DNA of 34,292 nt from CAZHZT01 sp964537285 (GCA_964537285.1 CAZHZT010000059.1:1-34292); one strand, 5' to 3'. Shown: positions 24,453 to 32,690, counted from the first letter of the stretch. The notes: generated by a model not told the origin, from the sequence alone. Program-made: numbers and translations.

Positions 24453-24580
24453 ACAGTAATCCCGAATTTTCGGAATGACTCATGTTTTGTGAAAAATATT
24501 TACAAATGCTTGTTAACCAAAGCGATACCTACTTTTTTCTTGATAAAAAAGTAGCAAAAAATCAAGGCTGTATTCAATTC
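24453..24580 (-). repeat. Dispersed ~130-bp element, copy B
   Basis: This is the reverse-complement copy of 1-129 and is almost identical over ~100 bp, including the tacttttttcttgataaaaa hairpin (about 24529-24554). The outer palindrome (about 24455-24484) has decayed on one side. Confidence 0.85.
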
Positions 24581-24723
24581 TTAACGCTTTTTGAATAAGG
24601 CCGGTCCTAAAACGTTGATTACTGCACCTTTTTTTAATTGCAGGGACAACATAAAGTTACTGAAAATCAGTGATGACTCATTTTTTTGTTCTTAAAATGT
24701 TTACCAAATGAAATCATCTAAAG
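24581..24723. repeat. Repeat debris with end of nested element
   Basis: Positions about 24680-24723 match the right end of the nested element at 2190-2227 (tttaccaaatgaaat with the preceding cttaaaa and T run). A tgatgactcat fragment of the other repeat lies just before it. No gene is seen. The terminal arm supplies the TGA stop (24714-24716) of the acyltransferase gene. Confidence 0.65.
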
Positions 24724-25595
24724 TCCAAATTTTCTTCTTGTTCTTGCTCACCTAATGATAAAGTTACTTTTCTTAAATAATCCAACATTTCCTGACGGTC
24801 TTTTATTGGCCGCAACAATTCATAATCAATAGGATCACCGATTTCAATCTTAAAGGTTTTGCCCATTTTATTGCGCAATTCATTTAAAAGCAAACTAAGC
24901 CTCAGGTTCATATTGATTTTGCTGGCCACTTGAAACAGACGGCTGTTCTGCCCATGTACAAATATAGGGATCACGGTTGCTTCGGATCGTTTTATCACCT
25001 GGGTTACAAAGCGCTTCCATTCAAGATCTTCTGCCTTTTTCCAAGGTTTTGGTGCGGTTGCTACTCCACCGGAAGGAAAAATCATCAAAGCTTGTCCGGC
25101 TTCTATGCGCCTAATCGTTTCCTTTCGGGTTTCTATATTATTTTTAACCGCCTCTTTGGTTTCCTCGAAATCAATGGGTAATAGAAAAGGGGAAATCAGT
25201 TCTTCGTTCTGGCAGAGTAACTTATTGACTAAAACAAAAAACTCTGGTCGAACACGAGATACGAGATGACCTAGCATTAAGCCATCCAAAACTCCAAAAG
25301 GGTGATTAGCGATGAATACTACCGGCCCCTCTTTCGGCACTTTAAGTAGTTGTTCTTCATCATAGACCAGGTCAACGGTCAGTTTTTGAAGGGCCAACTC
25401 CCACACTCCCGGGGGATCAGGTTGGCTATCGCGCACTTCATTGTATAATTTTTCAATTTTAGGCTTTCCGGTAGCAAACTCAATAGCTTTAATAAAAAAG
25501 CGCTTCAGAAACGGATCATCTGATTTTGCATAACTTAGGCTTACGCGATTAAATTCATGCTCTTTTTTCTTTTTTCTAATTTTTAACTTTCCCAT
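24714..25595 (-). CDS. Lysophospholipid acyltransferase-family protein
   Basis: This 293-residue protein of the PlsC-like glycerolipid acyltransferase family carries the catalytic NHPFGVLD (97-104, HX4D with His98 and Asp104) and the FPSGGVAT motif (173-180), then VIPIFVHGQNSRLF. It starts with a very basic stretch (KLKIRKKKKEHE), which suggests peripheral contact with acidic membranes rather than a true transmembrane anchor. The acyl acceptor is unknown; the form resembles the short acyltransferases linked to ornithine-type or unusual lipids. Its final codons (ENLDF-Arg-stop) run into the arm of a dispersed repeat, so the original C-terminus may have been altered. It appears to be a single gene. 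Confidence 0.85.
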   Translation of the reverse strand: MGKLKIRKKKKEHEFNRVSLSYAKSDDPFLKRFFIKAIEFATGKPKIEKLYNEVRDSQPDPPGVWELALQKLTVDLVYDEEQLLKVPKEGPVVFIANHPFGVLDGLMLGHLVSRVRPEFFVLVNKLLCQNEELISPFLLPIDFEETKEAVKNNIETRKETIRRIEAGQALMIFPSGGVATAPKPWKKAEDLEWKRFVTQVIKRSEATVIPIFVHGQNSRLFQVASKINMNLRLSLLLNELRNKMGKTFKIEIGDPIDYELLRPIKDRQEMLDYLRKVTLSLGEQEQEENLDFR

Positions 25596-26090
25596 ATTTT
25601 TAATCGTTTGGTTCGGCCAATTTGCTTGCCATAATTACAATTATGGTATTTTGGTGCTGAGTCTAACACTATTAACGACTAATCGGGAAAAATAATTTTC
25701 AAATAAGGAAGTAAAAAGGAAGAGTATCACCTCACCATAAAAGTAAGGGAAACCAGCATTAAAGCTGTTGTAGATAAAATTGGAAAAATCAAAAGATTGG
25801 AATTTTCTCTGATTACTTTAAAGCTGGTTATCCCTAACTGCCAGCCGTTTTTAAGGCGATTGAAAACATTCATAGTAGGTTAACATTTAGAGTTATTAGA
25901 AAGTAATACAAAACTAAAGACAAATTAGCTAAGCAGTCAATTTTTTTGGATGAAATTATTGTTTTTAAACGGGGAACGGGCGACGGCCTCCCTTCAAGCG
26001 TTGCCTACTATACTCTATTTTGAATGATTAGTACCACAGACTTTATTGTACTAGATAAAATATTAATTTTAGCCAAATTTTAAAAAATTC
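25596..26090. other. Repeat-poor spacer with one gene remnant
   Basis: Apart from the short frame at 25727-25873, no coding sequence is recognised. A short cggggaacgggcgacgg stretch at about 25971-25987 resembles units of the tandem repeats at 27084 and 30021. Confidence 0.5.
25727..25873 (-). pseudogene. Remnant of a membrane protein N-terminus (DUF6159-like)
   Basis: A 48-codon frame reads MNVFNRLKNGWQLG, then SFKVIRENSNLLIFPILST, a hydrophobic run, and ends at TGA. The pattern (x-F-x-R-x-x-N-G-W-x-L, then the V-I-R-E-N-x-x-L-L-I-F-P-I-L-S stretch and a membrane helix) is how DUF6159-type integral membrane proteins begin, but those are several times longer. I therefore read it as a truncated gene, though a genuine small membrane protein cannot be excluded. 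The family match is from memory. Confidence 0.5.
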
Positions 26091-26200
26091 GTTCTTTGAC
26101 AAATTGTGTGGAACTTCAAAGTGATAAGCCTTAAATGCTCTTGCGGCTGAAAGGATTATCATTTTGAAGTTCCATTTTTTCACAATTTATGTCAAAGAAC
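26091..26200. repeat. Stem-loop element, copy 2 of 2
   Basis: Arms of about 37 nt (gttctttgac...gtgataa with its inverted partner ending at gtcaaagaac, 26191-26200) pair with one mismatch and short bulges. The loop ccttaaatgctcttgcggct matches that at 16714-16806. The following gene's reading frame is open through the right arm, but the element itself is unlikely to be coding. Confidence 0.75.
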
Positions 26201-26223
26201 TAAAAAAATCTATCGGACGCCTT

Positions 26224-27084
26224 ATGCTCAATACCTTCAAATCACTTTACCGTTACCTCAATCCACGTTTTCAAAACGTTTTTCTTGACTATAAAGTGGA
26301 TATGAAGCCTCGTTATGGGCATGGAACCCCACCCCACTCCAGGCTATACGATATTATTAACGCGCACAGAACAAATTACGAACAAAACCTTCGTTCTGCA
26401 CTACAATATGCTGAAAACATTTTTACCATTCAATTAAATGGTCAGGAAAGTGATCCAAAGATGCCTGTTTGGAATAATGGATTCCTGCCTGGACTAGACA
26501 TAATAATGATCTATACTTTATTGGCTACTCAAAAACCACAAAAATATATAGAAGTGGGCTCTGGGAATTCGACAAAAGTGGCTTTTAAAGCCAAAAAAGA
26601 TCAAGCACTAACTACTGAGATAATTTCCATAGACCCTTATCCACGGGTAGAAATCGATCAGGTAGCCAATAAAGTCATCAAACAGCCTTTTGAAAATACC
26701 GACAAGGCCCTTTTTCGAGACCTGGGAAGCGGAGATATTGTTTTTATCGATAATTCCCATCGTATATTACCCAATTCGGATGCAACTGTTTTCTTCCTTG
26801 AAATCTTACCTGAACTGCCAAAGGGGGTCATCGTGCATATTCATGATATTTATTTACCCTATGATTATCCCCAATTTATGTGCGACCGGGCTTACTCGGA
26901 GCAATATGCGCTGGCCTGCTTTCTTTTAGCCAACCCGGAAAAGTACCGCCCGATCTGTCCAAACTATTTTATTTCTGAGGATAAAGCGCTAAATGAAATT
27001 TTAACTCCTTTTTGGTCACATCCAAACCTGAAAGATGTTGAAAAACACGGAGGTTCTTTCTGGCTTCAAATAAATGTGGATTAA
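26224..27084 (+). CDS. Class I SAM-dependent methyltransferase-family protein
   Basis: This 286-residue protein has a Rossmann methyltransferase core of the Methyltransf_24 type: YIEVGSGNST (about 108-117, SAM-binding motif I), IISIDPYPR (acidic end of strand 2), DIVFIDNSH (171-179) and VIVHIHDIYLPYDYP (202-216). The conserved His-Asp pair of the VHIHD segment is typical of this group, which often acts on sugars or small molecules. The frame extends to a TTG at 26164, but that lies in the right arm of a stem-loop repeat; ATG 26224 is the more likely start. It stands alone between repeats, and the substrate is unknown. Confidence 0.8.
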   Translation: MLNTFKSLYRYLNPRFQNVFLDYKVDMKPRYGHGTPPHSRLYDIINAHRTNYEQNLRSALQYAENIFTIQLNGQESDPKMPVWNNGFLPGLDIIMIYTLLATQKPQKYIEVGSGNSTKVAFKAKKDQALTTEIISIDPYPRVEIDQVANKVIKQPFENTDKALFRDLGSGDIVFIDNSHRILPNSDATVFFLEILPELPKGVIVHIHDIYLPYDYPQFMCDRAYSEQYALACFLLANPEKYRPICPNYFISEDKALNEILTPFWSHPNLKDVEKHGGSFWLQINVD

Positions 27085-27113
27085 CGGGAAACGGGAAACG
27101 GGAAAGGGAAACG
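27084..27113 (+). repeat. Heptamer tandem repeat (acgggaa)n
   Basis: About four units of acgggaa, the last degenerate, begin right at the methyltransferase stop codon. They are related to the tandem tract at 30021-30060. Confidence 0.75.
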
Positions 27114-27277
27114 ACACGAACTACATAAATTTATCGAATGATTGCTAGATTTTACCTAAAAAAGTGGATTTCAAAATACTTTTTAACGAAATTTATGTTT
27201 GTGTTAATGAATGATAACAAAACAGTTTGAATTTATTTTTTCATTACCCATAATAAACTTAATTGCACCTATCCATT

Positions 27278-27676
27278 ATGAACGCATTTGACACTGTAAA
27301 ACAGTACCTTCTCGATCTTGATTACAATATTTTAGAAACAGATCTTGAAGAAGAGCTGTTTGTAGTTGAAAAAGAAGAAGCGGGCATCCACCGATTACAC
27401 ATCGACTGTGAAGATCCCATTCTCATTATTGAACAACCATTATTTACCATTTCAGAGAAAAACACCGATTTATTTTTTGAACTGTTGAAGAAAAACAGAG
27501 ACATCGTCCATGGTGCTTTTGCCATCACGGATGAAAACATAGTGATTTTCAGAGATACCTTACAACTAGAAAACCTTGACATGAATGAACTTGAGGGAAC
27601 ATTAGAATCCCTTGAGTTATTATTAGCCGAATATGGAAACCGTTTAATTGAATTGAGCAACGCAAGTCACGCTTAA
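27278..27676 (+). CDS. YbjN/Tir-chaperone-like protein (DUF2170-like)
   Basis: This small acidic protein (132 residues) is predicted to be alpha/beta: MNAFDTVKQYLLDLDYNI, then strands around LFVVEKEEAGIHRLHIDC and ILIIEQPLFTI, a long helix (LFFELLKKNRDIVHGAF), a strand AITDENIVIFRDTLQLE and a C-terminal helix. This layout fits the type III secretion chaperone/YbjN fold. It precedes pspA, as yjfI (DUF2170) precedes the pspA-like yjfJ in E. coli; the family name is inferred from that and from the fold pattern. The frame is open to TTG 27263, but ATG 27278 is the natural start. The pspA gene follows after 78 bases. Confidence 0.65.
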   Translation: MNAFDTVKQYLLDLDYNILETDLEEELFVVEKEEAGIHRLHIDCEDPILIIEQPLFTISEKNTDLFFELLKKNRDIVHGAFAITDENIVIFRDTLQLENLDMNELEGTLESLELLLAEYGNRLIELSNASHA

Positions 27677-27754
27677 ACATTCAGGCCTCTTCGCCTATTA
27701 AATTTACGGGACTTAAATCAAACAAATAACTTAAACTAAATTTTTTTAAAAAAC

Positions 27755-28456
27755 ATGGGGATTTTCAGTAGAATATTTAAAATTGGACAAGCAGAAGTGA
27801 ATTCAGCAATCGACAAGTTGGAGGATCCAATTAAATTAACTGAACAAGCGATCAAAGACCTTAAAAAAGACTTGGATCAAAGCTTACAATCTATGGCCGA
27901 AGTAAAATCAGTAGCCATCAGAACACGTAAAGAAGTTAGTGAAAATAAAAACCGTGCTAAGTCTTACGAACATAAAGCTGTACAGTTGCTTCAAAAAGCT
28001 CAAAGCGGTGGTATTGCTCCAGAAGAAGCAGACCGGCTAGCAACTGAAGCACTTAATCGTAAAACCGAAGCAGAAAGCGCAGCAAACATGGCTCAGGGAA
28101 ACTACGACAAACTACAACAACAAATTCAACAGCTCAGTGCCAATGTAGATAAATTAAAATCTACAATAGCAAAATATGAAAACGAGCTCAAAATGTTGAA
28201 AGCACGTGCCAGAGTGAGCGGTGCGACAAAAAAGCTTAATAAATCCATGGCTAAAGTAGATAGCAGTGGTACAATCGCTCTGCTGGAGCGCATGAAGGAA
28301 AAAGTAGATCAGGAAGAAGCTATGGCAGAAGCTTATGGTGAATTAGCCAACGAAAACCGCTCTGTCGATGATGAGATCGATACTGCCTTAAACACGCCTT
28401 CTAACTCAGGAAGCGACGCCTTGGCAGCACTGAAAGCGAAATTGAATCAATCATAA
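27755..28456 (+). CDS. pspA: PspA/IM30 family envelope-stress protein
   Basis: The 233-residue product opens with MGIFSRIFKIGQAEVNSAIDKLEDP, the amphipathic and first-helix signature of PspA/IM30. A long coiled-coil (about 25-190) rich in Lys, Glu, Gln and Ala follows, then an acidic, Ser-rich tail ending ALAALKAKLNQS. These ESCRT-III-like proteins form membrane-bound assemblies that protect a leaky inner membrane. No PspF, PspB or PspC is nearby. The neighbours instead match the yjf-type cluster with DUF350 and polyamine enzymes. Confidence 0.93.
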   Translation: MGIFSRIFKIGQAEVNSAIDKLEDPIKLTEQAIKDLKKDLDQSLQSMAEVKSVAIRTRKEVSENKNRAKSYEHKAVQLLQKAQSGGIAPEEADRLATEALNRKTEAESAANMAQGNYDKLQQQIQQLSANVDKLKSTIAKYENELKMLKARARVSGATKKLNKSMAKVDSSGTIALLERMKEKVDQEEAMAEAYGELANENRSVDDEIDTALNTPSNSGSDALAALKAKLNQS

Positions 28457-28468
28457 TTCATTGCCCTT

Positions 28469-28489
28469 CCTAGTGCTTCAGGAACTAGG
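28469..28489. repeat. Fragment of the gcttcaggaact palindrome
   Basis: Six-bp arms cctagt and actagg enclose gcttcagga. It is the right half of the palindrome seen at 2223 and 23188. Confidence 0.6.
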
Positions 28490-28500
28490 CTAATTGCTCA

Positions 28501-28551
28501 TTGAAGAGATGTTTTCTTTTTTTCTTCGAAAAAAAGAAAACATCTCTTCAA
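28501..28551. terminator. Long hairpin between pspA and DUF4178 gene
   Basis: Perfect 24-bp arms (28501-28524 and 28528-28551) with loop ttc, carrying T7/A7 runs inside the stem. It lies 45 bases after the pspA stop and 35 bases before the next start. It would terminate or attenuate read-through within the cluster. Confidence 0.7.
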
Positions 28552-28585
28552 ATTCCGTCATCCATTTACCTTTAATTGCAAAGAA

Positions 28586-29125
28586 ATGTTTAATTTTTTC
28601 AAAAAAAAGAAAGAACCCGATTACGATCCAACCAATATTAAAATCACGGATCTTAAGAAGGGCTTTGTGTTTGATTACGATCTCAGCCAATGGGAAGTAC
28701 AGGAAGAATATACCTATGATTGGGGAGATGAGTTTTTTTCCAAAGAATATAAAATTTCAGATGGTTCTAAGACCTTATTCCTAAGCGTAGAAGAGGATGA
28801 TGAACTTGAAATTGCTCTGCACGAAAAAGTCCGTTTGAGTACTTTCGACGAAGATATAGAATCGGAAATCATCAACAATGAACGTCCTCCCAAAGTAATT
28901 CATTATAAGGGAACTACTTTCAGAAGAGAAAGTGAATCGCCAGGTTATTTCAATGATGGTGGAGACAGCTGGGCAGAAATGATCAGTTGGGATTATTACG
29001 ATAATGATGAGGAACAAGTTGTTACCATAGAACAATGGGGAGAGCGAGAATTCGAAGCTTCTGTGGGGAAATACATCGAGTCATTTATGATTTCGAACAT
29101 TATGCCCGCTGACAGGTGGCGCTAA
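28586..29125 (+). CDS. DUF4178-like cytoplasmic protein
   Basis: This 179-residue acidic protein shows no signal peptide or membrane segment. It begins MFNFFKKKKEPDYDP, then a predicted beta-rich body with ITDLKKGFVFDYDLSQWEVQEEYTYDWG, and later FRRESESPGYFNDGG, WAEMISWDYYD and EQWGEREFEASVGKYI. The Trp/Tyr/Asp-rich strand pattern and the setting between pspA and a DUF350/spermidine synthase pair fit DUF4178 (compare yjfK/DUF2491). No enzyme motif is visible. The family call is moderate. Confidence 0.6.
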   Translation: MFNFFKKKKEPDYDPTNIKITDLKKGFVFDYDLSQWEVQEEYTYDWGDEFFSKEYKISDGSKTLFLSVEEDDELEIALHEKVRLSTFDEDIESEIINNERPPKVIHYKGTTFRRESESPGYFNDGGDSWAEMISWDYYDNDEEQVVTIEQWGEREFEASVGKYIESFMISNIMPADRWR

Positions 29126-29247
29126 TCAAAAGATTTTTCGTTAATTTTTATCTCAATGTGATTTAAACTACTATATTTAGATTATAGATAGCGAATGAAA
29201 GTGAAATACCAATTGATAACAACTGCGATTTTTTATAAAAACCAACA

Positions 29248-30018
29248 ATGATAAAAATGAATCTACGAATTACAGCCATTCTATTCGTGTGCAGTTCTTT
29301 TTTACTTACCTTAAGTAGCTGCTCTAGCGGCTCTGGTTACCGCTATGTCGAAGAAGGACTAGACAAGGTGATTAAGCAGTACAGAGAAGTCCCCAACTAT
29401 ACGATCCTTCTCTATGACATGAACTACCAAAACAATCAATACGTACATAAATATCAGGTACTTCTTCAAGGTAAAGATACTTCCTTCAACGAAACCTTAA
29501 CGGACTGGTTGGAAGTTTCTCCCACTTTTTTCCAGAAAAACGAAGGAAATCTCGGCATGGAGTTGGCTTCTAAAAAAGATGGAAAACTCACCAAAGAGGT
29601 AGCGCCGGCTGGTTATTCGCAATATGTTGGAAGTGAGCGCTACGGCCAATGGGTTCAGCGAGATGGTGGTTCTTTCTGGGAGTTTTATGGCAAATATGCT
29701 CTTCTGAGCAGCGTTTTCAATATGTTTTCCAGGCCTGCCTATTATTCCTCCTGGAATACTTATGACCGGGATTATAGAGGAAGAAGCACCCCCTATTACG
29801 GAACGGGAGGTTACTATGGTACAGGTAGTTATGTAAATACTTCCAGCGGTAAGAACACCACCTGGGGTAAACAACCCTCTTCATTCAAACAAAAAGTAAG
29901 AAGCCAGGTAAACCAGTCTGTTTCTTCCTCCAAAAGAAGCAGCCGTACTTCCAGGTCTTCATCAAGATATTCAAGATCCAGCTCTCGCTCCCGAAGCGGA
30001 GGCCGGGGAGGGAAATAG
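29248..30018 (+). CDS. Lipoprotein with Ser/Arg-rich tail (DUF4247-like)
   Basis: This is a 256-residue predicted lipoprotein: signal segment ITAILFVCSSFLLTLSSC with lipobox LSSC (Cys25). The folded part (about 30-150) contains YTILLYDMNYQ, a YQVLL strand, and SERYGQWVQRDGGSFWEFYGKYA, which recalls DUF4247 proteins of spermidine synthase clusters. After a Tyr/Gly-rich linker (YYGTGGYYGTGSY), the last ~45 residues are almost only Ser and Arg with some Gly and Lys, probably disordered and able to bind an anionic surface. ATG 29257 is an alternative start. Confidence 0.65.
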   Translation: MIKMNLRITAILFVCSSFLLTLSSCSSGSGYRYVEEGLDKVIKQYREVPNYTILLYDMNYQNNQYVHKYQVLLQGKDTSFNETLTDWLEVSPTFFQKNEGNLGMELASKKDGKLTKEVAPAGYSQYVGSERYGQWVQRDGGSFWEFYGKYALLSSVFNMFSRPAYYSSWNTYDRDYRGRSTPYYGTGGYYGTGSYVNTSSGKNTTWGKQPSSFKQKVRSQVNQSVSSSKRSSRTSRSSSRYSRSSSRSRSGGRGGK

Positions 30019-30020
30019 GA

Positions 30021-30140
30021 TTACGGTTAACGGGGAACGGCTAACGGGGAACGGCTAACGTACATTATTTTGGCCTCCGGCCAAAATTTCACTCCCCGTT
30101 AACGGTTAACCGTTAACCGTTAACCGTTGACCGTTTTCCG
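30021..30140. repeat. Inverted tandem-repeat tract around a hairpin
   Basis: The left array (30021-30060) repeats ggctaacggggaac twice plus partial units. A GC hairpin follows (30067-30075 with 30079-30087). The right array (about 30092-30140) repeats ccgttaa about five times in the opposite sense, so the two arrays could also pair with each other. The tract begins 3 bases after the lipoprotein stop. Confidence 0.8.
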
Positions 30141-30162
30141 GTTTTTGGTTTTTGGTTGGATT

Positions 30163-30170
30163 TATTTTTG
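30163..30170 (+). promoter_or_regulatory. Promoter of DUF350-speE-speD, -7 box TATTTTTG
   Basis: This TAnnTTTG match lies 28 bases before the DUF350 ATG at 30198 (the same spacing as for yidC), with ttttggttt about 20 bases upstream. It argues against the TTG at 30156 as a start. Confidence 0.5.
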
Positions 30171-30197
30171 CCAATTTTAAACAAAAACATAAAACAC

Positions 30198-31103
30198 ATG
30201 GAGGCTTTTATACCTTATGAGCCACTGGCCTTAATCATTGATACGCTTTTGTACATCATTATGGCCTTTTTGCTTTTCTATATTGGTAAGCTCGTATTTG
30301 GGGTCACTCATCCTCAGATAAATGTAAAAGAGGAGCTGGTAAAAAAAGACAACCTCGCTTTTGCCCTCTCAAATATTGGGTATTATATTGGTTTATTGAT
30401 AGCTATAGGCAGCGTTATTCTTGGGCCTTCCTTTGGGTTATGGATTGATTTGGCGGATATTTTCATTTATGGCCTGGCATCCATTCTGTTATTAAACCTT
30501 TCTTCTTTTGTGTGTGATCGGTTTATTCTGGGGAAATTTAGTATTACTAAAGAAATCATAACTGATCAGAACCCGGGGACAGGCGTAGTACATGGAGCCG
30601 GTTTTATTTCTTCCGGGTTAATTGTCTTCGGAGCTATGTATGGCGAAGGGGTAAATTTTTTCCCTGAGATGTCCTTTGGCTACTTAATTTCAGGTCTGCT
30701 TACGGCAATGCTTTTCTGGTTGGTTGGCATGATTGGCTTGATTATCGTGGCGGCTATTTACAGTAGGATGCTACCTTATGATGTTCATGATCACATTGAA
30801 CGAGACAATACCGCTGTTGGAATTAGTTTTGCAGGTGCAATCGTTGCTGTCGCATTACTCATTAGCAACGGTACTTCCGGGGATTTTGAAGGCTGGACTG
30901 ATCATTTTGAAAAGGTAGGGATTGAGGTCGTTATTGGTCTGATTTTCTTACCATTGGTTCGTTGGGTAACGGATAAAGTGCTTTTGCCAGGTGAAAAGAT
31001 AACCGATGAGATCATTAATCAGGAACATCCGAATATTGGAGCTTCCATGATAGAAGCTTTTGCATATATTGGTGGAGCGGCTTTAATTGGTTGGTGTATT
31101 TAG
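30198..31103 (+). CDS. DUF350 (YjfL-like) inner-membrane protein, two-repeat form
   Basis: This 301-residue polytopic membrane protein is built of two similar halves, each DUF350-like. The first half has LALIIDTLLYIIMAFLLFYIGKLVFG, then a charged loop (QINVKEELVKKDNLAFALSNIGYYIG). The second repeats the pattern (LISGLLTAMLFWLVGMIGLIIVAA, then YDVHDHIERDNTAVGISFAGAIVAVALLI). About eight transmembrane segments are expected. The paired KDN-A-A-S and RDNTAVGISFAG motifs are the family hallmark. The role is unknown; DUF350 genes occur with PspA-like and glutathionylspermidine or spermidine synthase genes. A TAnnTTTG box supports ATG 30198. speE starts 5 bases after the stop. Confidence 0.85.
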   Translation: MEAFIPYEPLALIIDTLLYIIMAFLLFYIGKLVFGVTHPQINVKEELVKKDNLAFALSNIGYYIGLLIAIGSVILGPSFGLWIDLADIFIYGLASILLLNLSSFVCDRFILGKFSITKEIITDQNPGTGVVHGAGFISSGLIVFGAMYGEGVNFFPEMSFGYLISGLLTAMLFWLVGMIGLIIVAAIYSRMLPYDVHDHIERDNTAVGISFAGAIVAVALLISNGTSGDFEGWTDHFEKVGIEVVIGLIFLPLVRWVTDKVLLPGEKITDEIINQEHPNIGASMIEAFAYIGGAALIGWCI

Positions 31104-31108
31104 AAAGT

Positions 31109-32674
31109 ATGGATGAAGCTCAGGCAGTAACAAAAAATGAGGGGTATATATTAAAGGTTGCATTATTTGCCACCGGCCTGTCCGGAATTGTTGCGGAATA
31201 TATTTTAGCTACTTTAGCCACCTATTTTCTGGGAGATTCCGTTTTCCAATGGACGTTAATCATTTCCCTGATGCTTTTTTTCATGGGATTGGGAAGTCGA
31301 TTGACGCAGTTTATCTCAGACAAGCTTTTTACTTATTTCATTGTAATTGAATTAACGCTTTCAGCAACGGTAGCTTTTTCTGCTTTGTTAACATACTCCA
31401 TGGCCGCTTTTAGTAATTACACAGGCCTGTTCATTTATAGTACAGCCATGTTAACAGGCACTCTAATCGGAATGGAGTTGCCAATTGCCATTCGTTTAAA
31501 TGAGAAGAATGAGGCATTAAAAATTAATGTCTCTAGTATTTTAGAAAAAGACTATTACGGGAGCTTATTGGGAGGCTTATTTTTTGCATTTATTGGCTTG
31601 CCATACTTGGGTTTGACCTATACTCCTTTTATTCTCGGTTTGGTTAATTTGCTTGTAGCTATAGGCATGCTTTTTTACTATAAAATAAATGTAGAAAAAC
31701 GAAAGCTCAAATGGCTAAAAATAGCTGCATTCAGTGTTCTGATAATAATTGGTACCGGATTGATCAATGCCCAGAAGATTATTTTATACGGCGAGCAACA
31801 CAAGTACCTGGATAAAGTGGTACTTTCAAAACAGAGTGCATATCAAAAGATCGTTCTTACCCAGTGGAAATCTGATTTCTGGCTATACCTCAATGGTAAT
31901 TTACAGTTTTCTTCTTTTGATGAAGAGTTATACCATGAGGTGCTTGTTCATCCAGCCGTACAACTTGCACAGATTCCCAGGGAAGTGCTAATTCTTGGTG
32001 GAGGTGATGGATGCGCAGCGAGAGAACTACTTAAATACGAGGCTATTGAAAAAATCACTCTCGTTGACCTGGACCCCGCAGTAACTACTTTAGCCACTGA
32101 ACACCCTATTTTAACCCGCATTAATAAGGGTGCACTCGCTGATCCGAAGGTAGAGGTAGTTAACAGCGACGGATTCCACTGGCTGGAAAATAACAATCGC
32201 TTTTTTGACCTGATCATTATTGACCTCCCCGACCCTCGGAGTGTAGAGCTTGCCCGCCTGTACTCTCTTCAGTTCTATCAATTGTGTGCAAGGCAGCTAC
32301 GCCCGAATGGAGCATTGATTACACAAGCAGGCAGCCCATATTTTGCGCCCAGGAGTTTTAAATGTATTTTAAAAACGATGCAAGCTGCGGGTTTCAGTGC
32401 CATCCCTATGCACAATCAAATTGTAACTATGGGTGAATGGGGCTGGGTATTAGGAACCAAAGCCGTTATGAACAAAGAAGAGATCATTTCATCCATTAAG
32501 GAAGCCAAACTGGAAAACCTGCCTACTAAATGGTTAAACAATGAGGCTATAGATCTGATCACTTCCTTTGGTAAGGATTTTTTTATGAATGAAAACGACA
32601 GTATTCGGATTAATCAGATCCAGGACCCGGTCATCCAACGTTATTTTTTAAATGGGACATGGGAATTATACTGA
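31109..32674 (+). CDS. speE: Membrane-anchored spermidine synthase-like aminopropyltransferase
   Basis: The 521-residue product has an N-terminal multi-helix membrane domain (about 15-225, six or seven hydrophobic segments) and a C-terminal spermidine synthase domain. The latter has LILGGGDGCAARELLKY (about 294-310), the acidic LVDLDP (318-323), NSDGFHWL and IIIDLPDPRSVELARLYSLQFYQ. It also carries the late QAGSPYF and MGEWGWVLGTK segments. Family chemistry transfers aminopropyl from decarboxylated AdoMet to a polyamine; the substrate here may be special because the enzyme is membrane-tethered. The frame extends to TTG 31091, overlapping the previous gene, but ATG 31109 is more natural. The speD-like gene follows 16 bases after. 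Confidence 0.88.
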   Translation: MDEAQAVTKNEGYILKVALFATGLSGIVAEYILATLATYFLGDSVFQWTLIISLMLFFMGLGSRLTQFISDKLFTYFIVIELTLSATVAFSALLTYSMAAFSNYTGLFIYSTAMLTGTLIGMELPIAIRLNEKNEALKINVSSILEKDYYGSLLGGLFFAFIGLPYLGLTYTPFILGLVNLLVAIGMLFYYKINVEKRKLKWLKIAAFSVLIIIGTGLINAQKIILYGEQHKYLDKVVLSKQSAYQKIVLTQWKSDFWLYLNGNLQFSSFDEELYHEVLVHPAVQLAQIPREVLILGGGDGCAARELLKYEAIEKITLVDLDPAVTTLATEHPILTRINKGALADPKVEVVNSDGFHWLENNNRFFDLIIIDLPDPRSVELARLYSLQFYQLCARQLRPNGALITQAGSPYFAPRSFKCILKTMQAAGFSAIPMHNQIVTMGEWGWVLGTKAVMNKEEIISSIKEAKLENLPTKWLNNEAIDLITSFGKDFFMNENDSIRINQIQDPVIQRYFLNGTWELY

Positions 32675-32690
32675 CAGGAAAGAAAAGTTT

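Noticed and set aside
16714..26200. Possible composite transposon bounded by the two stem-loop copies
   Set aside because: The enclosed genes look chromosomal, no transposase is present, and codon use does not visibly change. Two copies of a small repeat are not enough evidence.
26164..26223. Extended TTG start of the methyltransferase
   Set aside because: The first 20 codons are the right arm of a stem-loop repeat with a related copy elsewhere.
30021..30140. Possible CRISPR array
   Set aside because: Units are 7-14 bases with no spacers and no cas genes nearby. It is a simple tandem repeat.
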